Of a stretch of 32,459 bases of DNA, positions 18,072 to 27,027 are shown piece after piece. The stretch is from Clostridia bacterium (GTDB lineage Bacteria > Bacillota > Clostridia > Christensenellales > Aristaeellaceae). The stretch covers positions 1-32,459 of the forward strand of contig JAGBDL010000031.1 in assembly GCA_017937505.1 (NCBI GenBank), written 5' to 3'. The notes beneath the pieces were generated by a model. The model was not told where the DNA came from. It did no database searches and saw only the letters and a list, made by a program, of their open reading frames with translations. A program made the translations under genes and the position numbers. The number at the start of each line of letters is the position of its first letter. Positions within the stretch are counted from its first letter, which is position 1.

Positions 18072-18638
18072 TCAGCTTGCGATCTCCACGCTGTCAAGGA
18101 TCTCCTGCGCCACATCCACGATGCGGCGGCCGGAGTCCATGCTCTGCTTCTGCATGCGGTAGTGCGCCTCGCTCTCCGACAGATGCAGCGCATCCATCAG
18201 GCGGCCCTTCGCGCGCTCGATCACCTTGCGCTCGGCCAGCTGGCGCTCCAGCTTCTGCGCCTTCTGCTCAAGCGCCTGCATCCGGCCCACGCAGTAGCAC
18301 ATCGTGCGCACGGCCTGAATCAGCGCGTCCTGGCTGATGGGGTTGTGCAGCGTCAGCACCTGCGCGCCGTCCAGCTCTGCGGGGTCATAGTCGCCCGGCA
18401 CGATCATCATCACCCCGGCCGCGTTCGCCTTTCTGGCCAGCTCCGCGCCGGTCATGTCCGGCAACCGCCAGCTGGTCAGCAGCAGCGCCTGCTCGTCTTC
18501 AAGCGCCGCCAGCGCCTCCCCGCCCGTGCTGAGCACAGCGCTGGGTACGATCTGCGCGGTGGCAAGGATATCCCGGAGCTTCATGGCAACCCCATGCGGG
18601 GCAGCAATCAGAAGGCGGCTGGTCATCGGCTCGGTCAT
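18072..18638 (-). CDS. ANTAR-domain RNA-binding antiterminator with degenerate receiver domain
   Basis: A 188-residue regulator. The C-terminal ANTAR domain (about 131-186) is clear: ERKVIERAKGRLMDALHLSE then EAHYRMQKQSMDSGRRIVDVA. ANTAR domains bind paired hairpins in nascent RNA and prevent termination. A coiled-coil helix (ALEQKAQKLERQLAERK) links it to an N-terminal receiver-like fold (1-115). The receiver lacks its usual acidic residues: the first strand ends LLIAAPHG instead of xxVDDE, and the phospho-acceptor strand reads LLLTSWRLPDMTG, with Ser56 where Asp is expected. Phosphorylation control is therefore unlikely. Start 18638 has GGGAG nine bases upstream; ATG 18647 is an alternative. 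Single-gene unit with its own promoter and terminator. Confidence 0.92.
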   Translation of the reverse strand: MTEPMTSRLLIAAPHGVAMKLRDILATAQIVPSAVLSTGGEALAALEDEQALLLTSWRLPDMTGAELARKANAAGVMMIVPGDYDPAELDGAQVLTLHNPISQDALIQAVRTMCYCVGRMQALEQKAQKLERQLAERKVIERAKGRLMDALHLSESEAHYRMQKQSMDSGRRIVDVAQEILDSVEIAS

Positions 18639-18705
18639 GGTCTGCATCTCCCATCCGGATTCACACAAGCCGCTTCACGCGGCGCTCTTTCGCAGTGATG
18701 CCGAT

Positions 18706-18734
18706 ATTATACCAACTGTCCCTCGAATTGGCAA
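18706..18734 (-). promoter_or_regulatory. Sigma-A promoter of the ANTAR gene
   Basis: TTGCCA (18734-18729), a 17-base spacer and TATAAT (18711-18706) on the minus strand. Confidence 0.85.
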
Positions 18735-18840
18735 GAAGAAATTGACGTTATCCATGTTTTTTCTTGCACTTTTACGATTTATTCAGCTCAATTTGTGCAC
18801 TTTCCGAATAATGACGGGGGATGATCCGTTTTTTGCTGTG

Positions 18841-19962
18841 TCATCCGGTCATTTTTGCCACAGCCCGCGCCAGCGCGGTCATGTCCTCGCGCATGTTGTA
18901 AATGCCCGGGCTCACGCGCACGGCGCCGACGTCCAGCGTGCCCAGAAACCGGTGCACGCCCGGCGCGCAGTGCAGCCCGCCGCGCACCGCAATGCCCGCC
19001 CGGTTCATCATCGCCGCCGTCTCCTGCGAGCCGACGCCCTCCACATTGAAGCTCACCAGCGACGCGCCGGGACGCGTGTAGACGCGCACGCCGCGCATGT
19101 TCAGCAGCTCCGCGCGCAGCATGTCACAGAGGTGGACGATATGCGCGTGCGTCTCATCCATATGCACAAGCGCCTCGTTCATGCCCGCCGCCAGGCCGGC
19201 GATGCCCGGCAGGTTCAGCGTGCCGGATTCCAGGCAGTCGGGCATCATTCTGGGCTGGAACATGCTCTCGGAGGCGGAACCGGTGCCGCCCTGGCGCAGC
19301 GGCGCGACGCTTACGCCCGCGCGCACCCAGAGCACACCGGTGCCGTGCGGGCCGAGCAGGCCCTTGTGCCCCGGCATCGCCAGCAGATCGCAGCCCCAGG
19401 CCTTCGGCGCAAGCGGCACATGGCCCGCAGTCTGCGCACAATCGAGCAGGAGCAGCACGCCGCGTCTTTTGCACACCCGCCCCACGGCCTGCACATCCTG
19501 CAGGGTGCCCAGGACGTTCGACATGTGCGTCATCACGACGAGCCTCGTGCGCGGAAGCATGGCCCGCTCGATCTCCTCTGCGCAGATCTGCCCCTGCGCG
19601 TCCGGCGGCACGAGCGTCAGCGTGATCACGCCGCTGCGCGAGAGCTCAGACAGCGGACGCAGCACAGAGTTATGCTCCAGCAGCGTGGAGATCACATGAT
19701 CCCCTGTGCGCACGACGCCGTGAATGGCCATGTTGAGCGCATCGGTCGCGTTCAGGCAGAAGGCCACGCGCGACGCGTCGGTCTCGCCAAGCATCTGCGC
19801 CGTGCTCTCCCGGCAGCGCTCGACGATGCGCCCCGCGGCCAGCGAGAGCGCATGGCCCGCCCTTCCGGGGTTTGCGCCGCAGTTCTCCAGCGCGGCGGCC
19901 ATCGCCCGCACGGTCTCCCGCGGCTTGGGAAAGCTGGTTGCCGCGTTGTCCAGATAGATCAT
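18841..19962 (-). CDS. Cysteine desulfurase-like class V aminotransferase (EF2568 type)
   Basis: A 373-residue PLP enzyme. MIYLDNAATSFPKPRETVRA is the typical start, and the ATG at 19962 has AGGAGG five bases upstream. The PLP lysine is Lys200 in MPGHKGLLGPHGTG, and a catalytic-type cysteine sits at Cys332 in RGGLHCAPGVHRF, followed by VRVSPGIYN. These features match the short cysteine-desulfurase family studied in selenium-dependent molybdenum hydroxylase clusters (EF2568-like). The likely reaction is removal of S or Se from cysteine or selenocysteine. The divergent neighbour encodes a DUF3343 (Se/S carrier-like) protein, which supports this. Repeat copy F forms most of the gene's 5' leader. 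A longer frame through the repeat is rejected. Confidence 0.88.
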   Translation of the reverse strand: MIYLDNAATSFPKPRETVRAMAAALENCGANPGRAGHALSLAAGRIVERCRESTAQMLGETDASRVAFCLNATDALNMAIHGVVRTGDHVISTLLEHNSVLRPLSELSRSGVITLTLVPPDAQGQICAEEIERAMLPRTRLVVMTHMSNVLGTLQDVQAVGRVCKRRGVLLLLDCAQTAGHVPLAPKAWGCDLLAMPGHKGLLGPHGTGVLWVRAGVSVAPLRQGGTGSASESMFQPRMMPDCLESGTLNLPGIAGLAAGMNEALVHMDETHAHIVHLCDMLRAELLNMRGVRVYTRPGASLVSFNVEGVGSQETAAMMNRAGIAVRGGLHCAPGVHRFLGTLDVGAVRVSPGIYNMREDMTALARAVAKMTG

Positions 19963-19975
19963 GACGTCCTCCTTT

Positions 19976-20042
19976 TTGGGCTGCCGCCCAAACCCGCTCG
20001 AGGGACATGCCCCTCGAGCTCCCTTCTTCCGCTTCGCGGCGC
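19976..20042 (-). repeat. Two-hairpin interspersed repeat, copy F, in a 5' leader
   Basis: On the minus strand it reads CGCGAAGCGGAAGAAGGG, hairpin 1 with arms GCTCGAGGG/CCCTCGAGC and hairpin 2 TTTGGGCGGCAGCCCAAA, then AAAGGAGG directly as ribosome site. It is the only copy not lying after a gene on the same strand: it sits between divergent genes. Hairpin 1 has changed sequence but kept its pairing. Confidence 0.85.
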
Positions 20043-20141
20043 ACAAACAAGCCGGCCAAGGCTGAACCCGCCGTCTTCACGCCGCATATGGTAGAGTATA
20101 TGAGAGGGCCGCCGAAAGGTAGACCCAGGGAGGGAACGATC

Positions 20142-20417
20142 ATGCAATCATCCTTTGGCATTGCCTCCTTCCGCTCGCGCACGCAGGTGCTGCGTCTGGA
20201 GGAAGCGCTGCGCCGCGCGGGGCTGTCCGCCGGCGTGATCTCAACGCCGCGCGAGGTCGCGATGGGCTGCGGGCTGTCGGTGCGCTTTGAGCTGGCGGAG
20301 CTTGGGCAGGTTCTGGCGGTCTTCCGCCGGCTGAATCCCGGCGCGCTGATCGGCTTTTATCGGGTGGACGATTACGGCACGCGGCAGATTCGCCTGACGC
20401 CGCTGCGGACGGACTGA
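20142..20417 (+). CDS. DUF3343 (putative Se/S carrier-like) protein
   Basis: A 91-residue protein. SFRSRTQVLRLEEALRRAGL then VISTPREVAMGCGLSVRFEL matches the DUF3343 family, including its conserved GCG motif (Cys near residue 44). The family is annotated as a putative selenium/sulfur carrier and occurs next to EF2568-type cysteine desulfurases. That fits the divergent desulfurase gene here. AGGGAGGG lies seven bases before the ATG. A persulfide-carrying role for the GCG cysteine is inferred, not shown. Confidence 0.8.
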   Translation: MQSSFGIASFRSRTQVLRLEEALRRAGLSAGVISTPREVAMGCGLSVRFELAELGQVLAVFRRLNPGALIGFYRVDDYGTRQIRLTPLRTD

Positions 20418-20452
20418 GCCCGCGCCGGACTGAACACGCCTGCGCTTGCAGC

Positions 20453-20481
20453 TTGCTTTTTGCCCCTTCGCCCGGTATAAT
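20453..20481 (+). promoter_or_regulatory. Sigma-A promoter of nth
   Basis: TTGCTT (20453-20458), a 17-base spacer and TATAAT (20476-20481), 30 bases before the start codon. Confidence 0.75.
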
Positions 20482-20510
20482 GAAACCATCATGCGAAAGG
20501 GGCTGTTTTC

Positions 20511-21152
20511 ATGTCTGCTGCATATGATCATATCCTGCAAGAGCTCGAGCGCCTGTACCCCGACGCCAGGCCCGCACTTCACTTTGCCAATCCCTACCAG
20601 CTGCTCGTGGCGGTCATCCTCTCCGCCCAGTGCACGGACGTGAAGGTGAACATGGTCACGCCCGCGCTCTTTGCGGCCTATCCCGACGCGCACGCGCTGG
20701 CCCAGGCCGATCCGCTCGACGTGGAGCCGCTGATCAAGACCTGCGGCCTGTACCACAACAAGGCCAAAAACCTCGTCGCCACGGCGCGCGCGCTGGTGGA
20801 AAACTACGGCGGCGAGGTGCCCGCCGACCACGAGAAGCTGACGCAGCTGCCCGGCGTGGGCCGCAAGACGGCGAACGTCGTGATGAGCTGCGCGTTCGGC
20901 GCGGACGCGATCGCGGTGGACACGCACGTCTTCCGCGTCTCCAACCGTCTGGGCCTAGCGGACGCGAATGACGTGCTCAAGACCGAGCAGCAGCTGATGG
21001 AGCACATTCCACGGGAAAAGTGGAGCCTTGCGCATCACTGGATCATCTTCCACGGCCGGCGCGTGTGCACCGCGCGCAAGCCCGCGTGCGAAAGCTGCAC
21101 GCTTTCGCCCTGGTGCGAATACGCGAACGGCAACCCCAAGGGAAAGAAATGA
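20511..21152 (+). CDS. nth: Endonuclease III (DNA glycosylase/AP lyase)
   Basis: A 213-residue base-excision repair enzyme that removes oxidised pyrimidines and nicks abasic sites. The helix-hairpin-helix LPGVGRKTANVV contains the catalytic Lys119, and Asp137 lies in VDTHVFRVSNRLG. The C-terminal [4Fe-4S] loop is complete, with Cys186, Cys193, Cys196 and Cys202 in the C-x6-C-x2-C-x5-C pattern. Length is standard. AAAGGGG lies eight bases upstream of the ATG. The stop codon overlaps the first base of its terminator stem. The strong promoter just upstream separates it from the DUF3343 gene. Confidence 0.97.
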   Translation: MSAAYDHILQELERLYPDARPALHFANPYQLLVAVILSAQCTDVKVNMVTPALFAAYPDAHALAQADPLDVEPLIKTCGLYHNKAKNLVATARALVENYGGEVPADHEKLTQLPGVGRKTANVVMSCAFGADAIAVDTHVFRVSNRLGLADANDVLKTEQQLMEHIPREKWSLAHHWIIFHGRRVCTARKPACESCTLSPWCEYANGNPKGKK

Positions 21153-21177
21153 GCGGCTGGCGAGCCGCTTTTTCTTT
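21152..21177 (+). terminator. Terminator of nth
   Basis: AGCGGCT (21152-21158), loop GGCG, AGCCGCT (21163-21169), then TTTTCTTT. The stem begins at the last base of the nth stop codon. Confidence 0.9.
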
Positions 21178-21350
21178 GCCTGTGGTGAACGCATTTCACG
21201 CCCTTCCTGCATTTTTGTATTGAATTTGCATCTTGTATGCAACTCAGTCGCCCTTCGCATTCAAAATTCCGGGGTGAAAAACCAGCTCGAGCCCCCGTGA
21301 TGCATTTTTGGATTCCTTCAAATTTTTCTTTATTTTTAAGGAAAAATCTG
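21178..21350. other. AT-rich non-coding stretch with small inverted repeats
   Basis: About 170 bases without a supportable gene. TTGCAT/ATGCAA (21226-21242) and CGGGG/CCCCG (near 21270-21296) can form hairpins. No family is recognised. Confidence 0.4.
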
Positions 21351-21379
21351 TTTACTCCGTGCTTCTTTCGTGCTATAAT
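21351..21379 (+). promoter_or_regulatory. Promoter of the 46-residue small protein gene
   Basis: TTTACT (21351-21356), a 17-base spacer and TATAAT (21374-21379) with an upstream TG (TGCTATAAT). A leader of about 70 bases follows and can fold through GGGAG/CTCCC (about 21393-21420). Confidence 0.8.
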
Positions 21380-21456
21380 AGCCCAGCAAACAGGGAGCGG
21401 GCACGACAGGGCCGTCTCCCCTATATCCTGCAAGTTCATGAAAGTGAGGCATCCCT

Positions 21457-21597
21457 ATGCTGACTGTTCTTTTTGTAATTGCCGTGCTGCTTGGCGCTTC
21501 TTCCCTGCTCTCTCTGGTCGACGGCCGCGAAACCTCCCGCGAGGTGGGCAGCTATCTGCACTACGAGTACAACGCGTCCATGCTCTCCCGCCTGTAA
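21457..21597 (+). CDS. Small membrane-type protein of unknown function (46 aa)
   Basis: A 46-codon frame. Residues 1-20 (MLTVLFVIAVLLGASSLLSL) are a single hydrophobic segment, and the rest (VDGRETSREVGSYLHYEYNA then SMLSRL) is polar and Tyr-containing. GTGAGG lies seven bases upstream of the ATG. It has its own strong promoter (21351-21379) and a terminator (21623-21656), which makes it a real transcription unit. It is too short for default ORF cut-offs. No family is recognised; it could be a small membrane regulator or a membrane-active peptide. Confidence 0.65.
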   Translation: MLTVLFVIAVLLGASSLLSLVDGRETSREVGSYLHYEYNASMLSRL

Positions 21598-21622
21598 GCG
21601 AAATCGCCCATTGAGTACATAA

Positions 21623-21656
21623 GGGACTGTTCCGATAAAGGAACAGCCCCTTTTTT
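21623..21656. terminator. Terminator of the small protein gene, shared with convergent AlkD-like gene
   Basis: GGGACTGTTCC (21623-21633) and GGAACAGCCCC (21640-21650) with one mismatch, then TTTTTT on the plus strand. The AlkD-like stop codon (21656-21658) begins at the end of the T-run, so the stem may also serve the minus strand. Confidence 0.88.
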
Positions 21657-22345
21657 CATATTGGATTCTTTCTTCCGATCTTCAGCGCCCGCAGCGTATC
21701 CTTGTGCTCCGGCGAAACCCGAAAGCTCTCGATCGCCTTCTGGATCGCCTTGTTGTGCGTCCAGGGCTCCAGCCTTCTTTGCTCGATGTACGGCAGCGCC
21801 GCGTCGTATTGCAGCGCCAGCGCCGTCGCGAAGTACCACGCGACGGCCATCCTGACATAGTAATCCTCGTGCCGCAGCGCCGCGATCATCTCCGGCTGCG
21901 CGGGATCAAACGCGCCCTCCATAGCCCACTGCATCAGGCAGTTGATGCCAAAGCGCACGGTATACGGGTGATCCGACGCGAGCCAGATCCGGATGCTGCT
22001 CATCAGCCGCGGCAGATCGGTTTTCAAGGCCTTGGGCGACAGCTGGTCGCAGGTCGCCCAGTTGTCCACGTACGGCAGGAAGCTGTTCACCAGCGCGAGG
22101 CATGCGTCAAAATCCTTCTCCTGCGCGATGAGAAAGGCGTGAACCTGGTTTTCCTCAAAACAGCGGTGCGGCAGCGCCGCCATGAAGTCCGCCGCCTCCC
22201 GCGTGCCGCGGAGCTGCCGGGCAAGACGGCGCAGCTGCGGCGTGCGCACGCCGATGATCGTCTCCGGGGCGATGCCCGGAATCAGCTTTCTCTGGAAATC
22301 CCGATAGGGGATGTCCTGCATAAGCAGAAGTCTTTCTTCAAGCAT
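21656..22345 (-). CDS. AlkD-like DNA alkylation repair protein
   Basis: A 229-residue all-helical protein of the AlkD HEAT-like-repeat family. Recognisable stretches are IIGVRTPQLRRLARQLRG, the loop VNSFLPYVDNWATCDQLSPK and DYYVRMAVAWYFATAL. AlkD removes positively charged alkylated bases such as 3- and 7-methylpurines. The key Trp and Asp are present in DNWATCD, and the Arg in YYVRMAVAW fits the active-site Arg. This short form without extra domains is common in Firmicutes. AGAGGA precedes the ATG, and repeat copy G ends immediately before this ribosome site. Confidence 0.9.
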   Translation of the reverse strand: MLEERLLLMQDIPYRDFQRKLIPGIAPETIIGVRTPQLRRLARQLRGTREAADFMAALPHRCFEENQVHAFLIAQEKDFDACLALVNSFLPYVDNWATCDQLSPKALKTDLPRLMSSIRIWLASDHPYTVRFGINCLMQWAMEGAFDPAQPEMIAALRHEDYYVRMAVAWYFATALALQYDAALPYIEQRRLEPWTHNKAIQKAIESFRVSPEHKDTLRALKIGRKNPI

Positions 22346-22357
22346 AGGTTTTCCTCT

Positions 22358-22441
22358 TTGGGCTGCCGCCCAAACCTGCTTGGGGCGCCGCCCCAAACCC
22401 TGCAAGGGATTTCATCCCTTGGCCCTTCTTTTTTGCGTTGC
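22358..22441 (-). repeat. Two-hairpin interspersed repeat, copy G, with an extra hairpin
   Basis: The minus strand runs GCAAAAAAGAAGGG (degenerate end), hairpin 1 AAGGGATGAAATCCCTT and an additional hairpin TTTGGGGCGGCGCCCCAA, then GCAGG and hairpin 2 TTGGGCGGCAGCCCAA followed by AGAGGA. The extra stem resembles a duplicated and altered hairpin 2. Confidence 0.8.
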
Positions 22442-22456
22442 ATCAGGCGGTGCTGC

Positions 22457-22486
22457 AAAAAGGCCCTGCGATTGCAGGGCCCTTTT
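22457..22486 (-). terminator. Terminator of the hydrogenase operon
   Basis: GGCCCTGC (22462-22469) and GCAGGGCC (22474-22481) with a four-base loop. On the minus strand TTTTTGC follows; it is symmetric enough to work in both directions. It lies 19 bases after the hndD stop. Confidence 0.92.
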
Positions 22487-22504
22487 GATCTCTGAATACT
22501 CCGC

Positions 22505-24250
22505 TTACTTCCTGCTGCGGTCCACATAGTGGGTATGCAGCAGCTCATGCGCCCTGTGGCCGTTCGGCTCGCCCAGGTACTCCGCGTAGACCTTCTTGAT
22601 ATCCGGGTTCTCGTGGGACTTGCGGATGGTCTTCGCCTCGTCCTCCGCGTAGAGGCCGGCCGCACGCACGGCGCGCGGATCGACGTCCATACGGGTTTCG
22701 GCGTTCACGATCGGCTGGCCGCCGCCGTTGACGCAGCCGCCCGGGCAGGCCATGACCTCGATGAACGCGTAGTCCGCGTCGCCCGCCTGAATGCGGCGGA
22801 TGAGCTTCTTCGCCGCGCCGGTGCTGCTGGCGATGGCCACCTTCAGCTCCTTGCCGGCGAGGGTGAAGGTCGCTTCCTTGATACCCTCGATGCCGCGGGC
22901 CGCGACGTAGTCGACGTTCTCCACGGAGCGGTTCTCCAGCACGTCGGCCGCGGTGCGCAGCGCCGCTTCCATGACGCCGCCGGTCACGCCGAAGATCGCC
23001 GCCGCGCCGGTGGACTCGGCGACCAGCTCATCAAAGCACTCCTCGTCGGAGAGCTTCGTGAAGTCGATGCGCGCGTCCTTGATCATGCGAGCCAGCTCGC
23101 GGGTGGTGATGGAGATATCGACCGAGCGCATGCCGTCGGTCTCCATCTCCGGACGCTCGACCTCAAACTTCTTCGCCACGCACGGCATGACGGCGACGAC
23201 CACGATGTTCTTCGGGTCGATGCCGGCCTTCTCGGCGTAGTAGCTCTTGATGATCGCGCCCTCCATCTGCATCGGGGACTTGCAGGTGGACAGGTTCGGA
23301 ATCAGCTCCGGGAAGTTGTGCTCGACGTACTTGATCCAGCCCGGGGAGCAGGACGTGAACATCGGCAGCACGCCGCCGTTCTTGATGCGGCTGAGCAGCT
23401 CGGTGGCCTCCTCCATGATGGTGAGGTCCGCGCCGAAGTCGGTATCGAACACCTTGTCAAAGCCGAGGCGCTTGAGGGCCTGGGTCATCTTGCCGGTGAC
23501 GCGGGTGCCCATCGGCATGCCGAACTCCTCGCCCAGCGCCACGCGCACGGCCGGGGCCGGCTGCACGACGACGAACTTGTCCGGATCGGAGAGCGCGTCC
23601 CAGACCTTGTCGGTGTCGTCCTTCTCGCGCAGCGCGCCGACCGGGCAGGCCACGACGCACTGGCCGCAGTTGATGCAGTCGGTCTCGCTCAGCTTCTTTT
23701 CAAACGCCGGGGCGATCACGGTCTTGAAGCCGCGGTTGATCGCAGCGATCGCGCCGATACCCTGCACGTTGCGGCAGGCCGCCACGCAGCGGCGGCACAG
23801 GATGCACTTGTTCGGGTCGCGGACGATGGACGGGCCAAAATCGTCCAGCGGATAGTGGATGTTCGCGCCGTCGTACTTGCTCTCATCCACGCCCAGATCC
23901 TTGGCCAGCGCCTGCAGCTCGCAGGTTTTGCTGCGCACACAGGAGAGGCACTTGCGCTCGTGGTTGGAGAGGATCAGCTCCAGGACGGACTTCCTCGCCT
24001 GACGGACGGCCGGGGTATTGGTCTTGACGACCATGCCCTCGGAAACCGGCATCACGCAGGCCGCGGCCAGCGAGCGGCCGCCGACGTCCACCACGCACAT
24101 GCGGCAGGCGCCAATCTGGTTGACATCCTTGAGGTGACACAGGGTGGGAATATGGATGTGCGCCTGATGGGCCGCTTCAAGGACGGTCGTACCGGCCTCA
24201 ACCTGCACCTTCACGCCATCAATCGTAACGTTAACCATTGCCATGTTCAT
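22505..24250 (-). CDS. hndD: [FeFe] hydrogenase catalytic subunit (HndD/HydA type)
   Basis: A 581-residue iron-only hydrogenase, the H2-forming or H2-oxidising subunit of an NAD(P)-linked complex. The N-terminal [2Fe-2S] domain uses Cys38, Cys49 and Cys52 (LCHLKDVNQIGACRMC). A His/Cys-ligated cluster motif follows (HERKCLSCVRSKTC), then two [4Fe-4S] sites (CILCRRCVAAC, CINCGQCVVACP). The H-cluster motifs are TSCSPGW near 299, MPCVAKKFE near 353 and MACPGGCVNGGGQP near 498. A C-terminal small-subunit tail is fused (RKSHENPDIKKVYAEYLGEP). L1 has TSCSP where TSCCP is the textbook form. First of three close ATGs is annotated; 24244 has better spacing from AAGGAG. Last gene of the operon. Confidence 0.97.
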   Translation of the reverse strand: MNMAMVNVTIDGVKVQVEAGTTVLEAAHQAHIHIPTLCHLKDVNQIGACRMCVVDVGGRSLAAACVMPVSEGMVVKTNTPAVRQARKSVLELILSNHERKCLSCVRSKTCELQALAKDLGVDESKYDGANIHYPLDDFGPSIVRDPNKCILCRRCVAACRNVQGIGAIAAINRGFKTVIAPAFEKKLSETDCINCGQCVVACPVGALREKDDTDKVWDALSDPDKFVVVQPAPAVRVALGEEFGMPMGTRVTGKMTQALKRLGFDKVFDTDFGADLTIMEEATELLSRIKNGGVLPMFTSCSPGWIKYVEHNFPELIPNLSTCKSPMQMEGAIIKSYYAEKAGIDPKNIVVVAVMPCVAKKFEVERPEMETDGMRSVDISITTRELARMIKDARIDFTKLSDEECFDELVAESTGAAAIFGVTGGVMEAALRTAADVLENRSVENVDYVAARGIEGIKEATFTLAGKELKVAIASSTGAAKKLIRRIQAGDADYAFIEVMACPGGCVNGGGQPIVNAETRMDVDPRAVRAAGLYAEDEAKTIRKSHENPDIKKVYAEYLGEPNGHRAHELLHTHYVDRSRK

Positions 24251-24268
24251 TCACTCCTTCAGGCTCTG

Positions 24269-26065
<1,797 letters not shown>

Positions 26066-26094
26066 AATATGTTCCTCCTATTTATCGCTTCGGC

Positions 26095-26463
26095 TCAGCC
26101 CTGCGCGCCGATGGTGTACTCCTCTACCGGCCTGCCGTTGACGATATGGTCGTTCACCACGCGGGCGACCTTCTCCGGCGTCATGTGGACGTAGGTGACC
26201 TTCTCCTGATCCTTGACATAGACCTCAACGATCGGCTCCAGGCGGCACATGCCCACGCAGCCGGTCTGCGCGACGGTCACGTTGTCGATGCCGCGGCGCT
26301 TGAGCTCCTCGATGAACTCCAGCATCACCGGGCGCGCACCGGCGGCGATGCCGCAGGTGGCCATGCCCACGACGATGCGGGTGTCGATATTGTCGTCCTT
26401 TCTGAGGTTGACCTGTTCAATCATTCTGGCGCGGATGGCGGCCAGTTCGGCGAGAGATTTCAT
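26095..26463 (-). CDS. hndB: Hydrogenase [2Fe-2S]-type subunit HndB-like
   Basis: A 122-residue thioredoxin-like ferredoxin subunit. Sequence ATCGIAAGARPVMLEFIEEL then TGCVGMCRLEP matches HndB of the NADP-reducing hydrogenase family. Only three cysteines are evident (one in the first motif, two in the second), against four in the related domains of HndA and HndC. The single-Cys first motif is, as far as I recall, usual for HndB, so the protein may not hold a standard cluster. The ATG at 26463 overlaps the stop of the ATPase gene by four bases (ATGA), which implies coupled translation; GGAGGG lies upstream inside that gene. Confidence 0.9.
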   Translation of the reverse strand: MKSLAELAAIRARMIEQVNLRKDDNIDTRIVVGMATCGIAAGARPVMLEFIEELKRRGIDNVTVAQTGCVGMCRLEPIVEVYVKDQEKVTYVHMTPEKVARVVNDHIVNGRPVEEYTIGAQG

Positions 26464-27017
26464 GAAAATAACCCTCCATGCAATTCATTGATTTCCTGAA
26501 CCAAGCAGTCCTTGATCCATGCGGAGATTTCCGGATGATCAAGCGGAACCGGCGCGACCGCCTCCCTGATCTCGCGGGTGTCAAAGACGAAGACCTTCCC
26601 GTCGTAATCATAGACGAAGCGGAAATCCGTTTCCGGATTCATGAGCACCAGCGTGAACAGCGCGCCCGGCACGTCGCCCATCGGCGGCCTGTCGATGTGG
26701 GAAAGGCCGAACGATACGCGCACGGTCGTCCCCTTCCCCAGCTCGGAGGCGATGGAAAAATCGCCGCCGGTGGCCTGCGCCGTCATCTTGAGCAGCGGCA
26801 GCCCCAGGCCGACCTTGCGCGTCTTGCGCGTGGTGGTGAAGGGGTCGCAGACGGAGCGCGCCATCTCCTGGCTCATGCCGCATCCGTCGTCGATGAACGT
26901 CAGACCGATGGTGTCCCGCTCATGGCTCACGGTGATCTCGATTGTCACCAGGCTTGCCCTGGCCGAGATGGAATTCTGGGCAATATCGAGGATATTGTCC
27001 GCAAGCTCACGCATCAT
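26460..27017 (-). CDS. Histidine-kinase-type ATPase domain protein of the hydrogenase operon
   Basis: A 185-residue protein with a GHKL/HATPase_c fold. The N box is ELADNILDIAQNSISA, the G1 box is FIDDGCGM, the G2 region is RKVGLGLPLLK, and GGDFSIASELGKGTTVRVSF ends the domain (about residue 110). It has no dimerisation/phospho-acceptor histidine helix and no sensor domain, so it is not a complete sensor kinase. The remaining C-terminal 70 residues are not recognised. Genes like this are a standing part of clostridial HndA-D operons, between hndA and hndB; its role may be ATP-dependent control or assembly. The ribosome site is weak, so translation may depend on coupling to hndA, whose stop is ten bases upstream. 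Confidence 0.85.
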   Translation of the reverse strand: MMRELADNILDIAQNSISARASLVTIEITVSHERDTIGLTFIDDGCGMSQEMARSVCDPFTTTRKTRKVGLGLPLLKMTAQATGGDFSIASELGKGTTVRVSFGLSHIDRPPMGDVPGALFTLVLMNPETDFRFVYDYDGKVFVFDTREIREAVAPVPLDHPEISAWIKDCLVQEINELHGGLFS

Positions 27018-27027
27018 ACCATCTGAA

